From: a virus
Reading direction: 5' to 3' (one strand)
Length of the DNA: 45,436 nucleotides
Virus record (IMG/VR): IMGVR_UViG_3300045996_004602
Coordinates: 1-45,436 of that record
A program made the translations under genes and the position numbers. The notes under the pieces were generated by a model, which was not told the origin of the DNA, ran no database searches, and saw only the letters and a list, made by a program, of their open reading frames with translations. Positions 22,300 to 30,456 of the stretch are shown here, one piece after another; position 1 is the stretch's first letter; each line of letters starts with the position of its first letter.

Positions 22300-22395
22300 A
22301 TGGCACGCGCTAAAGCAGTCAAAAAGAAGGCCCCCAAGGGCAAGTCCAGGGGCGGTCGCTCCAAGAGCGGCGGCAAGGGCAAGTCCAGCGGTTAA
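22300..22395 (+). CDS. Tiny Lys/Arg/Gly-rich basic protein
   Basis: 31 aa, starting MARAKAVKKKAPKGKSRGGR and ending in Gly/Ser/Lys. It resembles histone-tail-like or protamine-like DNA-binding peptides and lacks any fold. It is the first gene right of the central control region and is followed by a hairpin, so it may be made in quantity. Function (DNA compaction, RNA binding) is inferred from composition. Confidence 0.55.
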   Translation: MARAKAVKKKAPKGKSRGGRSKSGGKGKSSG

Positions 22396-22412
22396 CGCCC
22401 GTCTGGTTTTCT

Positions 22413-22447
22413 AAGCCGGTGGCAATGGCTCACGCCGTCACCGGCTT
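22413..22447 (+). terminator. Hairpin after the basic peptide gene
   Basis: AAGCCGGTG (22413-22421) pairs with CACCGGCTT (22439-22447), then TCCC; only a short T-tract. Likely a weak terminator or attenuator between the peptide gene and the PP-loop gene, whose ATG is 22 nt further on. Confidence 0.55.
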
Positions 22448-22468
22448 TCCCACTTTCTCCAAATCACG

Positions 22469-23155
22469 ATGTCCGTTTATCACGACACCCTCCGCTATCT
22501 CCAAGCGATGAAGAAGGAGGAAGACGAGATTCTCGTCGGTTACTCCGGCGGCAAGGACTCGCTGGTTGTGATGGACCTTTGCTGCAAGGTCTTCAGCCGC
22601 GTTAAGGCGATCAACTTTTACTTGGTCCCCGATCTGGAGGTCATCAACAAGCAGCTCCGTTACGCGAAGACGAAGTGGGGCGTCGATGTCATCAGCATCC
22701 CGCATTTCATCATCCCTATCGCGATCAAGGACGGTCTGTTTTGCGACCCGCACCCTGCGCTCGATGACATCGAGGAGTTCGGATTGAAGGAGCACTACGC
22801 GTTCGCCATGGCGTCCGCAGGTGCGTCCCGCATCGCCGTCGGAATGAAGTCTGCCGACGGGCTGAAGAGGCGTCAATTTTTCGGCAACATCCGTGACTCC
22901 GGCGACCCGATATGGGACCGGCTCCGTTTCCCGATCAAGGATTGGCGGAAGAAGGACGTTCTGGACTACCTCGCGGCCAATAACATCCCGCTGCCGGACT
23001 CCCAAGATGGAGCGGTTACGTCGGGGGTGGGGCTCGATCACGACTCACTGTGCTGGCTGCACGACAAGCACCCAGCCGATTTCAAAAAACTCCTCAAATG
23101 GTTTCCCTATGCCGAAGCGTCCATCAAACGGCGTGAGTGGTTCGGCGTCCGTTGA
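22469..23155 (+). CDS. PAPS reductase-like PP-loop protein (IbrA-like)
   Basis: 228 aa. The PP-loop ATP-pyrophosphatase signature EILVGYSGGKDSLVVMDL (YSGGKDS at 25-31) is followed by INFYLVPDLEVINKQLRY and SIPHFIIPIAIKDGLFCDPH; it ends FKKLLKWFPYAEASIKRREW. The family includes PAPS reductases, DndC and phage IbrA. It has no Dnd neighbours and is followed by a ParB-like protein, the IbrA/IbrB arrangement seen in prophages. Predicted role: adenylation-type chemistry on an unknown substrate. The leader is CTCCAAATCACG. Confidence 0.75.
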   Translation: MSVYHDTLRYLQAMKKEEDEILVGYSGGKDSLVVMDLCCKVFSRVKAINFYLVPDLEVINKQLRYAKTKWGVDVISIPHFIIPIAIKDGLFCDPHPALDDIEEFGLKEHYAFAMASAGASRIAVGMKSADGLKRRQFFGNIRDSGDPIWDRLRFPIKDWRKKDVLDYLAANNIPLPDSQDGAVTSGVGLDHDSLCWLHDKHPADFKKLLKWFPYAEASIKRREWFGVR

Positions 23156-23987
23156 CGCTGGCCAACCCGCGCCCACAACTCCACTGCCCGAAGCCGCTCC
23201 TGTCACTGTTACCGCGCCCGGTGACGGCGAGGTGTCCAAGTTCCAGCGGTTCACCACGGACACGATCCACCGGTCGCAGATCAAGAACGCGACATACAAC
23301 CCGCGCCAGATCACGGAGCAGGCGAAGAAGCGCCTGCGTGACGCGCTCAACCGCGTCGGCCTCGTCCAGCCCATCGTTTGGAATCGCCAGAGCGGGAACA
23401 TCGTCGGCGGTCATCAACGCATCAAGCAGCTCGACGCGCTTGAGGGTGGCACCGACTACCGCCTGACGGTCGCCGTCCTCGACGTGGACGAGGTCCGTGA
23501 AAAGGAACTGAACGTCCTCCTCAACAACCCGGAGGCGCAGGGCGATTGGGACCTGAAAGCGTTGAAAGACCTCCTCGACACGGACGGCCTCTCGCTGGAG
23601 CACACCGGTTTTGGAGTCGCCGACCTCATGCAAATGTTCGGTGACGCGCCCATGCAGGATGGGGCCGTCCAAAACGAACTCGCCGACCAACTCTCCGGCG
23701 TGAAGGGAGCCTATGAGAAGCTCGCCAATATGTCGCTGAACAAAGACGACAGTGATTTTTACTGTGTCGTCGTCTTCCGGTCTGTGGACGAGCGGACCCG
23801 CTTCCTCGAAGCGATGGAGTTACCCGACAACCGATACGTCAACGGGGACTACCTGACGGACCGCCTGAAGCTCGCTCGCGCTCAACTGGGGGCGGAAGAA
23901 GCCGAGGGAACCACGGAAGGGAACCGGGGCGGCGAGGGGGGCGGAGTCAGCCAGGACAAACCCGTAGTCGCCAAAAAAGTAGGGTGA
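23109..23987 (+). CDS. ParB/Srx-domain protein (IbrB-like)
   Basis: 292 aa. After a Pro/Ala-rich start the domain reads IKNATYNPRQITEQAKKRLR, LVQPIVWNRQSGNIVGGHQR (the GGHQR active/CTP-site motif of ParB-like proteins), DVDEVREKELNVLLNNPEAQ, then TGFGVADLMQMFG and a C-terminal KLARAQLGAEEAEG tail. ParB-like enzymes of this kind bind nucleotides or act as nucleases. The start at 23109 overlaps the PP-loop gene by 47 nt, so the two are coupled. The 3' end overlaps the leftward ASCH gene by 168 nt. Confidence 0.75.
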   Translation: MPKRPSNGVSGSASVDAGQPAPTTPLPEAAPVTVTAPGDGEVSKFQRFTTDTIHRSQIKNATYNPRQITEQAKKRLRDALNRVGLVQPIVWNRQSGNIVGGHQRIKQLDALEGGTDYRLTVAVLDVDEVREKELNVLLNNPEAQGDWDLKALKDLLDTDGLSLEHTGFGVADLMQMFGDAPMQDGAVQNELADQLSGVKGAYEKLANMSLNKDDSDFYCVVVFRSVDERTRFLEAMELPDNRYVNGDYLTDRLKLARAQLGAEEAEGTTEGNRGGEGGGVSQDKPVVAKKVG

Positions 23988-24290
23988 TTCGTGATGATCG
24001 ACGCAGTCAATAACCTCGGACCAGCCGACGAACGCGCCGAAGGCCAGCTCCTTCACCGGGGGGATCGTCACGCCGAATTTCTTCGCGATGTCCCGGACCT
24101 CGAAAGCATCGGGAACGGACTTTCCGGCGTGAACGAGGAACCTGCCACGGAAGTTCGTCGGCCAGTCTCGGTTTTCGACGGGCTTGTAGCCGTTTACGAT
24201 CAGCCACGCCCAAGGTTGGCGTATGGACAAAGCCACTACGGGAAGGACGGAGAGAATTGGGGATTTGATTTTTCGGGTGATTTTGGCCAT
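23820..24290 (-). CDS. ASCH-domain protein
   Basis: 156 aa. VVALSIRQPWAWLIVNGYKP, VENRDWPTNFRGRFLVHAGK and ELAFGAFVGWSEVIDCVDHH are the ASCH (PUA-like) fold signatures, thought to bind RNA or nucleic acids. It runs opposite to the late genes, its tail overlapping the ParB-like gene by 168 nt, so it must have its own promoter. Upstream (24290-24310) is a box also found ahead of the HTH gene at 14228. Function in phage unknown. Confidence 0.75.
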   Translation of the reverse strand: MAKITRKIKSPILSVLPVVALSIRQPWAWLIVNGYKPVENRDWPTNFRGRFLVHAGKSVPDAFEVRDIAKKFGVTIPPVKELAFGAFVGWSEVIDCVDHHESPYFFGDYGFVLADSAPLAAPVPFRGSLGFFRPQLSASELQAVRQVVPVDVSVVG

Positions 24291-24325
24291 GTCGCTAATT
24301 TGTTACATACGGATGGAGGTCTAAA

Positions 24326-25150
24326 ATGACGGCCCCGTCAACGCCGAACATAATTGCCCAGACGGAGGGCCTCGTTTCACGCGCCCAGTTCAAGTGGGCA
24401 CAGGACATTTTCAGCCGTTTAAACAACGGGACCGGGAAGGTATCTCATACCGACCTCCAGCGCGCCGGAGACATTCTCCGCGACTACACCGCAGAGCAGG
24501 CAAAGAAGCTCGCGCCACAAGGTCCCACCGCCACGGAGCCGGAGGAAAACGGGCCGCAGGCAAAGCGGTTCGGCCATACCATCGTGGACGCCTGCATCAC
24601 GCTCGGCATCCATCAGAGCACTTGGAAGCGTTGGGCGAAAATCCCGTCGTTCCCCGCCGCCCGATCGGATGGCCGATGGCCGCTCGATGAAATCCGGGCG
24701 TGGGCGAAGTCGAATGGCAAGTTGGCGGGCGACACGTTTTTCGAGAAGGAGTCAGCCGAGGAGGAAGCCGAGCGCGGGAAACTGGAATTGCGCCGACTCC
24801 GCACCATCTGCGACCGGCTCGACTTCGAGTTCTCCGTTCGGCAGGACGAGTTTGTGACGAAGGTGGAACACGAGTCCACCTGTGCGCGCATCGCCGCAAA
24901 CGTCCGTCGCGTCCTCCTACCGTTGCCCGCCGGCCTCTCTCCGCAGGTTGTCGGGCTCTCCATCGCCGACGCCGAAGAAACGATCCGCAAGGCGGTGTTC
25001 GAGGCGCTCGAAGAACTCCACGCCGGGCAGTGGGAGGACGAAGACGAGGATGACGAAGAAGACGATCCGCCGCCGGAGCCGGTCCCCGCCGCGCCGATGC
25101 CGGAGCCTGTCGCGTCCAAAAAGAAAAAGAGCAAGGCGAAGAAAAAGTAA
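24326..25150 (+). CDS. Terminase small subunit (Nu1-like)
   Basis: 274 aa. A winged-helix-like segment (TIVDACITLGIHQSTWKRWA, then PSFPAARSDGRWPLDEIRAW) of the Nu1/MerR-like type that reads packaging sites on DNA, then a long helical region (EEAERGKLELRRLRTICDRL) and a Glu/Asp-rich tail (DEDEDDEEDDPPPEPVP) ending in polylysine. The acidic/Lys tail is unusual but common in phage small subunits. A clear SD (GGAGGTC) precedes the ATG. The large subunit starts on its stop (TAATG). Confidence 0.75.
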   Translation: MTAPSTPNIIAQTEGLVSRAQFKWAQDIFSRLNNGTGKVSHTDLQRAGDILRDYTAEQAKKLAPQGPTATEPEENGPQAKRFGHTIVDACITLGIHQSTWKRWAKIPSFPAARSDGRWPLDEIRAWAKSNGKLAGDTFFEKESAEEEAERGKLELRRLRTICDRLDFEFSVRQDEFVTKVEHESTCARIAANVRRVLLPLPAGLSPQVVGLSIADAEETIRKAVFEALEELHAGQWEDEDEDDEEDDPPPEPVPAAPMPEPVASKKKKSKAKKK

Positions 25151-27048
25151 TGGTCGCCCACGCCTCAACCTACGCGAACAGCCAGCCCAGTAAAATGAGA
25201 CTGGGGGAGCGTGTATTTAGAAAGTGGATTCGTCCACCTGACCGCCGCCCGCCGTGGCAGTGGGCGGAAGAAAACGTCGAGGTAGATCGCACGTCGATCT
25301 TCTCGGGCAAATGGAAGTCGGCAACCTCGCCGTGGGTGCGTGAGGTGATGGAGGCTTGGGCGGACCACAAGGTCACGGACATCGGAATCATGTGCTCTGC
25401 CCAGAGCGCGAAGACCCAGACGCTCCTTTGTGCGTTACCGTGGTCCATCTGCGAAGATCCCGGTCCGACGTTATGGGTGATGGCGTCACGCGACGACGTT
25501 GTTGAGTTCGCCGCAAACCGCCTGATGCCGACGCTGGAGCGGTGCAAGGCGCTCCGGAAGCTGATGCCGAAGGACCGGTCCGGCAAAAAACAGCACGCGA
25601 TTCACTTCGACTCGATGCCGTTCGAGATTGTCGGCGCGGGCTCGCCCTCGAAGCTCCAGTCGAAGCCGATCCGCTACCTGATCCTCGACGAGGTGCGCAA
25701 CTACCCGCCGGGGGCGCTCGAAATGGCGCTGAAGCGCACGCGAACCTACTGGAATTGCAAGCGGGTCATTATCTCGACGCCGGACCATTGCGACGACCAC
25801 GTCCACCGCGCCTATAAAAAGGGCGATCAGCGGAAGTGGTTTTTCCCGTGCCCGAATCCCAACTGTGGGCAGTTCCAAACGCTCGACTGGAAACAGATGA
25901 AGTGGGGCGATCCGAACGACCCCACTCACGCGGCGTTCAAGCGCGGCCCGGTCTGGGACTACGACGCCCTGGCTCCGACGATCCGCTACCAGTGCTGTGC
26001 GTGCGGACACGACATCGCCGACACGCACTTCAACCGGAAGCACATAATCAACAAGGGCAAATGGCAGCGCACCAATCCGACTGCGCCCCGGCATTACGTC
26101 TCGTTCACTTGGAGCGCACTCCTGCCGACGTGGGTGACGTGGCGGTCTCTCGTCGAGGAGTTCATCGACGCCCATGCCGCACTCCGCACGGGCGATCACC
26201 AGCCGCTCAAGGCATTCATCAACGAGTCTCTCGGAGAGCCGTGGGAGGACCGGTTGAAGGAGTTCAGCGACTTCGGTTTCTTGGAGCAAACGAAGCGCCC
26301 ATATGCAATCGGCGACGACTGGATTTACGAGAAGGTCCGCTTCCTCTCTATCGACGTGCAAAAGGATCACTACCGCTATGTCTCGCGGGCGTTCGGTATC
26401 GAGGGCGGGCGGCTCGTGTCGCGCCTGATCGAATACGGGCGCTGCAACACCGAGCTGGAAATCGAGGATCTTCGGGCGCGTTTAAACGTCGCTCACAAAA
26501 ACGTCATGATCGACTCCGGTCACGAGGCCCCGCGCATCTACCGCATGTGCGCCCGGTATGGTTGGAAGGCGTTCAAGGGAACGGACACGGCTTATTTCCC
26601 GGCGGTTGACCCGACGACCCAAAAGCGCGTCCGTCGGCTTTGGTCTGTCACGCACGCCGATCCCGCGATGGGAACGGTTATGCAGGGCAAGGTGAAACCG
26701 GTGAAGTTGTTCCTCACCGCAAAGCCCGGCGTGCAAGACATGTTCGCGGAGTGGATGATGGGCATGGGCATCGAATGGACCCTGCCTGCCGACGTGGGGG
26801 AGGACTATCTGAAGGAGGTCACGGCATCGAAGCGTGTCGAGCGCACGGACCCGAAGGGGCACGTCTCTTACCACTGGGAACAGGTCCGCAAGGACAACCA
26901 CTACGAGGATTGCGAGACCCAGATCGTCGTCGCGGCGCTGGCGTCGGGCATCCTGAAGCTGGCAGCGAAGACGACGACCGCGCCGGAAGCCATGGTGCCG
27001 GCTGGTGACGTTGATGAGGACGATGCCGGGGACGGGGACGACTCTTGA
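25150..27048 (+). CDS. Terminase large subunit, GpA family
   Basis: 632 aa. The N-terminal ATPase has CSAQSAKTQTLLCALPWSIC (Walker A-like, about 82-92), TLWVMASRDDVVEFAANRLM (adenine/motor region) and RYLILDEVRNYP (Walker B, 176-184). A Cys cluster (CPNPNCG ... CCACG) is typical of GpA. The C-terminal nuclease part includes FLSIDVQKDHYRYVSRAFG and HKNVMIDSGHEAPRIYRM. The Walker A is SAQSAKT rather than GxxGKT, as in some GpA relatives. It packages DNA into the head and cuts the termini. Confidence 0.9.
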   Translation: MVAHASTYANSQPSKMRLGERVFRKWIRPPDRRPPWQWAEENVEVDRTSIFSGKWKSATSPWVREVMEAWADHKVTDIGIMCSAQSAKTQTLLCALPWSICEDPGPTLWVMASRDDVVEFAANRLMPTLERCKALRKLMPKDRSGKKQHAIHFDSMPFEIVGAGSPSKLQSKPIRYLILDEVRNYPPGALEMALKRTRTYWNCKRVIISTPDHCDDHVHRAYKKGDQRKWFFPCPNPNCGQFQTLDWKQMKWGDPNDPTHAAFKRGPVWDYDALAPTIRYQCCACGHDIADTHFNRKHIINKGKWQRTNPTAPRHYVSFTWSALLPTWVTWRSLVEEFIDAHAALRTGDHQPLKAFINESLGEPWEDRLKEFSDFGFLEQTKRPYAIGDDWIYEKVRFLSIDVQKDHYRYVSRAFGIEGGRLVSRLIEYGRCNTELEIEDLRARLNVAHKNVMIDSGHEAPRIYRMCARYGWKAFKGTDTAYFPAVDPTTQKRVRRLWSVTHADPAMGTVMQGKVKPVKLFLTAKPGVQDMFAEWMMGMGIEWTLPADVGEDYLKEVTASKRVERTDPKGHVSYHWEQVRKDNHYEDCETQIVVAALASGILKLAAKTTTAPEAMVPAGDVDEDDAGDGDDS

Positions 27049-27050
27049 AA

Positions 27051-27076
27051 TTGACTAGGCCTGCCCTTGTAGCATG
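27051..27076 (+). promoter_or_regulatory. AAATTGACT-N13-TAGCATG element
   Basis: TTGACT, 13-nt spacer, TAGCAT, where the last ATG is the start codon of the gpW-like gene (27074). The spacing is too short for a standard sigma-70 promoter, yet the arrangement recurs in the late region (29942, 37835, 38556), so it may be a phage-specific late element or a translation signal. Confidence 0.4.
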
Positions 27077-27355
27077 GCAGGATCAATTCAAGGCATCTAC
27101 ATCGGGCGCACGGAAGCGTGGCTGTTGGAACGCCGTGATTGGATTCAGACGCAGATTGACGCGGCCCTTCAGGGGAAGCGGTTCCAGTCGGTCGCCAGCG
27201 GCGGCAATTCGTCGTCCAAACTCCACCTCTCACTCCCGGAACTGAAAACCGAGATGCTGGAGGTGCTTTACGCGCTCCAGAAACTCAACCCGGCCACCTA
27301 CGGCAAGCGGGTGAAGAAGTTCTATTTGGACTTCAGCGCGAACGCTCACACCTGA
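27074..27355 (+). CDS. gpW-like head-tail joining protein
   Basis: 93 aa. A small basic helical protein (SIQGIYIGRTEAWLLERRDW, IQTQIDAALQGKRFQSV) ending LYALQKLNPATYGKRVKKFY. Its length and position between terminase and portal match lambda gpW, which seals the head before tail attachment. Sequence support is modest, position strong. Confidence 0.6.
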   Translation: MAGSIQGIYIGRTEAWLLERRDWIQTQIDAALQGKRFQSVASGGNSSSKLHLSLPELKTEMLEVLYALQKLNPATYGKRVKKFYLDFSANAHT

Positions 27356-27371
27356 CCCCGAGGCACCCGAC

Positions 27372-28976
27372 ATGGCCAAACTTCGCCTCCCGCAATTCGT
27401 TGCGAGCATCATGAGTCTCGGTGACGCGCCTGCCGTCTCCGCCGAACCATCTCCCGCGCCGACGGTCGCCACGGTCGAGCCCGCAACGCAAGCACAGGCC
27501 ATCACGACGTATCTCCGGGACTCGAATCTTTACGAGGCCGCGCAGGTGTCGCGCCTGCGGACGAACATCAAGTATTTCGCGAACGACAGCAAAAACGACC
27601 TGACGTATTGGTCCCGGACCAAGCTGCTCAACGCGGCCCGCTACCTCTACGCCAACGACGGTTTCACGCGGGGCGCGTTGCGCGACATGGCGCGCTATTC
27701 GTTCGGCCACACCGGTCTTTCCCCGCAATCGCTCGTCAGCGATCAGGCCATCGCGAAGTCCTACGAGGATTACTGGTGGGAGTGGTGCAAGGTCTGCGAC
27801 GTAACTGGGAAACACCATTTCTCCGAGCTTCAGAAAATCCTCTCCGTGTCCATGGACAAGGACGGGGATGTCGGACTCGTGATGGTGCGGATGCCAGGCG
27901 AAGGCCCGCGCATTCAAGTGATCGAGGCTCACCGCATCGACAGCGGCCCCATCGTCAATGACAAGGCGTGGGTCGATGGCGTGAAGCTCACACCCTACGG
28001 ACGCCCGGAGGCGTATCGCATCATCGAAGGCGACTTTCCCGTGTGGGCGCACTGGGGCGGCGCAACTCGTGACATCCCGGCAACCGATTTCATTCACCTC
28101 TTCGAGGGCGAGCGTGCGGATCAGCCTCGCGGCATCACCGCGCTGTATCACGCGATCAACAATCTCCACGACAAAAAAGACCTCATCGACTTCGAGAAGG
28201 TGAAGGCGAAGAACGCGTCTGCCATCGCCGCGACGTTGGAGACGGAGGACGGCACCGCGGACATCGACGACTGGAATGAGAGCGAAGGCGGCAACGCCAA
28301 CTCTCCTACGGAAATCGACCTCGCGCTGATGCGAGCGGGCAAGGTTCAGGTCCTCAAAAAGGGCGAGAAGCTCAACATGGACTCGCCGAATATCCCGTCG
28401 GCGACGTTCCAAGGTTTCCTCGAATTCCTGATTCGCGATGTGGCTGCGGGCCTCGGGCTGCCCTACGAGTTCATCTGGAACCCGGAGAAAGTCGGCGGCT
28501 CCGCTAACCGCTTCATACTCGAAAAGGCTCAACGCCGGTTTGCCGAGCGTCAGGAGCTTTTCATTGACCGCATGATGAACCGCCTCTGGTTCTGGGTCAT
28601 TGCTGACGGCATCCAGAGCGGACGCCTGAAAGCGCCGCCCGCTGGGGAGAGCGAGTCCGCCGTCGAGTGGCAGCGCCCCACACAAATTACCGTCGATGCA
28701 GGCCGCGAATCCCGCGAAGAGCGCGAAGACATCGCTTTCGGCACCATGACGGAGTCCGAGAGCTACGCCCGTCGCGGTCTGAGCTGGCGCGAGGCTCGCG
28801 TCCAGAAGGAAGCGGAAGCCGACGACCTCCTGACCCGCGCCACCGCGCTCGCTGAAAAACACAAGGTCCCGGTGGACGTGGCGATCAACCTTCTCCAGCG
28901 GCAGAGCCAGAATCCTCCGCCCATCGACCCGAACGCAGGTAAGCCCGCGCCTGCGAAATCCACGCCCCAGAAATGA
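27372..28976 (+). CDS. Phage portal protein (lambda type)
   Basis: 534 aa. Signatures of the lambda-type portal family: SRTKLLNAARYLYANDGFTR, DMARYSFGHTGLSPQSL, FHRMFEG-type region FIHLFEGERADQPRGITALY and LIRDVAAGLGLPYEFIWNPE. It forms the dodecameric ring through which DNA is packed. The end overlaps the S49 protease gene (ATGA). Confidence 0.9.
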   Translation: MAKLRLPQFVASIMSLGDAPAVSAEPSPAPTVATVEPATQAQAITTYLRDSNLYEAAQVSRLRTNIKYFANDSKNDLTYWSRTKLLNAARYLYANDGFTRGALRDMARYSFGHTGLSPQSLVSDQAIAKSYEDYWWEWCKVCDVTGKHHFSELQKILSVSMDKDGDVGLVMVRMPGEGPRIQVIEAHRIDSGPIVNDKAWVDGVKLTPYGRPEAYRIIEGDFPVWAHWGGATRDIPATDFIHLFEGERADQPRGITALYHAINNLHDKKDLIDFEKVKAKNASAIAATLETEDGTADIDDWNESEGGNANSPTEIDLALMRAGKVQVLKKGEKLNMDSPNIPSATFQGFLEFLIRDVAAGLGLPYEFIWNPEKVGGSANRFILEKAQRRFAERQELFIDRMMNRLWFWVIADGIQSGRLKAPPAGESESAVEWQRPTQITVDAGRESREEREDIAFGTMTESESYARRGLSWREARVQKEAEADDLLTRATALAEKHKVPVDVAINLLQRQSQNPPPIDPNAGKPAPAKSTPQK

Positions 28977-29866
28977 ACACTCCCGCCTTCACCCTCCCGG
29001 CCTCCCTAAGCATGGAAGACACGCGAATCGACATGACGTTTAAACGCATGTGCGAGCCGTGGTTTGTCCTGCCCGAAACTCACGCGGCGCTCGACGCGGC
29101 CATGCAGCGGTTCAGCAAAATGGAGCCCCAAGCATTCCTTGGGCTATTCGGTGGCCAGATCGCACGTCCGAAATACGAGGTGCGCGAGGGCGTCGCTATC
29201 GTCCCGGTCAACGGAACGATGGTGCGCAAGCCGTCGATGTTTGAGCGCATCTTCTTCGGTATCTCCGCGCTCGATGACATCGAATCCATGCTCACAGGCG
29301 CGGCCACGGATTCCGCCGTCAGCTCGATCATCCTCAACATCGACTCCGGCGGCGGCTCTGCCATGGGCACGCCCGAACTCGCCTCACTCGTTGACATCAT
29401 CAACCGCGACACGAAGCCCATCGTCACGTTCACCTCCGGGGTAATGGGAAGCGCGGCCTATTACCTCGGCGCGGCGTCGTCCGAAATCATCGCTACACCG
29501 TCCGCCGCTGTCGGTGGCGTCGGCACGGTCATTTCATTCCTCGACGTATCGCGGCTCTACGAGATGAATGGCGTGAAGCGCGAGGTTATCACCAACGACG
29601 ATTCGCCGTATAAGGGCGTCGGAATGCCAGGCGCTCCAATCAGCGAAAAGCATCGCGATTACCTGAAGGAGATCGTCAACGACTCATCGGCCACGTTCAA
29701 GACGCACATCCGCACACACCGAAAGGGCGTAACGAACGAGGGGATGAACGGCAAAACCTACTCTGGCCAAAAGTGCGTTGCGATGGGGCTGTGCGACACC
29801 ATCGGCGGCATGACTGATGCGATGCGGTCCGCAAAGCAACTGGCCGAGTTCAGGCGCAAAAAGTAA
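28973..29866 (+). CDS. S49-family prohead protease (lambda C-like)
   Basis: 297 aa. SppA/S49 fold: GVAIVPVNGTMVRKPSMFER, IILNIDSGGGSAMGTPELAS and VTFTSGVMGSAAYYLGAASS (Ser160 nucleophile), with YKGVGMP (K214, probable general base). In phages this protease processes the capsid and scaffold. The portal/protease/scaffold/capsid order supports it. The gene is followed by a perfect terminator. Confidence 0.9.
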   Translation: MNTPAFTLPASLSMEDTRIDMTFKRMCEPWFVLPETHAALDAAMQRFSKMEPQAFLGLFGGQIARPKYEVREGVAIVPVNGTMVRKPSMFERIFFGISALDDIESMLTGAATDSAVSSIILNIDSGGGSAMGTPELASLVDIINRDTKPIVTFTSGVMGSAAYYLGAASSEIIATPSAAVGGVGTVISFLDVSRLYEMNGVKREVITNDDSPYKGVGMPGAPISEKHRDYLKEIVNDSSATFKTHIRTHRKGVTNEGMNGKTYSGQKCVAMGLCDTIGGMTDAMRSAKQLAEFRRKK

Positions 29867-29879
29867 GCGAGACCATCAC

Positions 29880-29909
29880 GGCGTCCTCCGAAACGAGGAC
29901 GCCTTTTTT
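29880..29909 (+). terminator. Intrinsic terminator after the protease gene
   Basis: GGCGTCCTC, loop CGAAAC, GAGGACGCC, then TTTTTT (29904-29909). Textbook rho-independent terminator inside the head module. The next genes therefore need their own promoter. Confidence 0.85.
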
Positions 29910-29941
29910 GTGCCCGTATTCGAGCCATCACGACGGGGCAG

Positions 29942-29970
29942 AAATTGACTGGAGCGGGGTTTGTATCATG
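29942..29970 (+). promoter_or_regulatory. AAATTGACT-N13-TATCATG element
   Basis: GAAATTGACT, then a 13-nt spacer after TTGACT, then TATCATG, whose ATG starts the next gene (29968). It comes right after a strong terminator, so transcription should begin near here, which makes a promoter function attractive. GGAG within the spacer can act as SD. Confidence 0.45.
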
Positions 29971-30384
29971 GCCCTCACACTCGCTGAGCAACTCGCTCAA
30001 TCCATCGCCTCCCTCGAAACGGCGAATGCGTCCGTAACCAACCTCACCGCTCAGGTCGGCACGTTGACCGGCGAGCGCGATACCGCCACCGCCCGCGTCA
30101 CCACCCTCGAAGCCAGCGTAACCGCGCTGACCGGGGAACGCGACACTCACGCTGCCACGATCAAGACGCTCAACGCGTCGGTCACGGCTCTCACGACCGA
30201 GCGCGACACGCTGCGGGCCAATCAGGCGACCGCCGAGGAAATCGCCCGCCGGACCATGGCCGGCACCGGCCAGCCCGTTCCCGTCACTGCCGACGTGACC
30301 GGCGGCAAAAAGGACCCCGCCAAGATGACGCTCACTGAGCGCTGCCAAGCCGCCGTCGCGGCTGGCCAAAGCAAGGCCAAGTAA
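29968..30384 (+). CDS. Coiled-coil protein, likely scaffold
   Basis: 138 aa. Residues about 5-90 are a coiled coil with repeated LT(G/T)ERDT units (GTLTGERDTATARVTTLEAS, ALTGERDTHAATIKTLNASV), then a Pro/Val-rich linker and a basic end (KMTLTERCQAAVAAGQSKAK). Position between protease and capsid suggests a scaffold or capsid assembly protein; the internal repeats of ~25 residues are visible. Function inferred. Confidence 0.65.
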   Translation: MALTLAEQLAQSIASLETANASVTNLTAQVGTLTGERDTATARVTTLEASVTALTGERDTHAATIKTLNASVTALTTERDTLRANQATAEEIARRTMAGTGQPVPVTADVTGGKKDPAKMTLTERCQAAVAAGQSKAK

Positions 30385-30456
30385 CGCGAAAGCGTAATCA
30401 TATTTCGGATACAAGCCCGGATTCCACCGCAACTCAAAACCACAAGGTAAACTACA

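Noticed and set aside
24437-24452. GGTATCTCATACC as a third operator for the RHH palindromes
   Set aside because: It lies inside the small terminase gene and lacks the TTAC core of the half-site.
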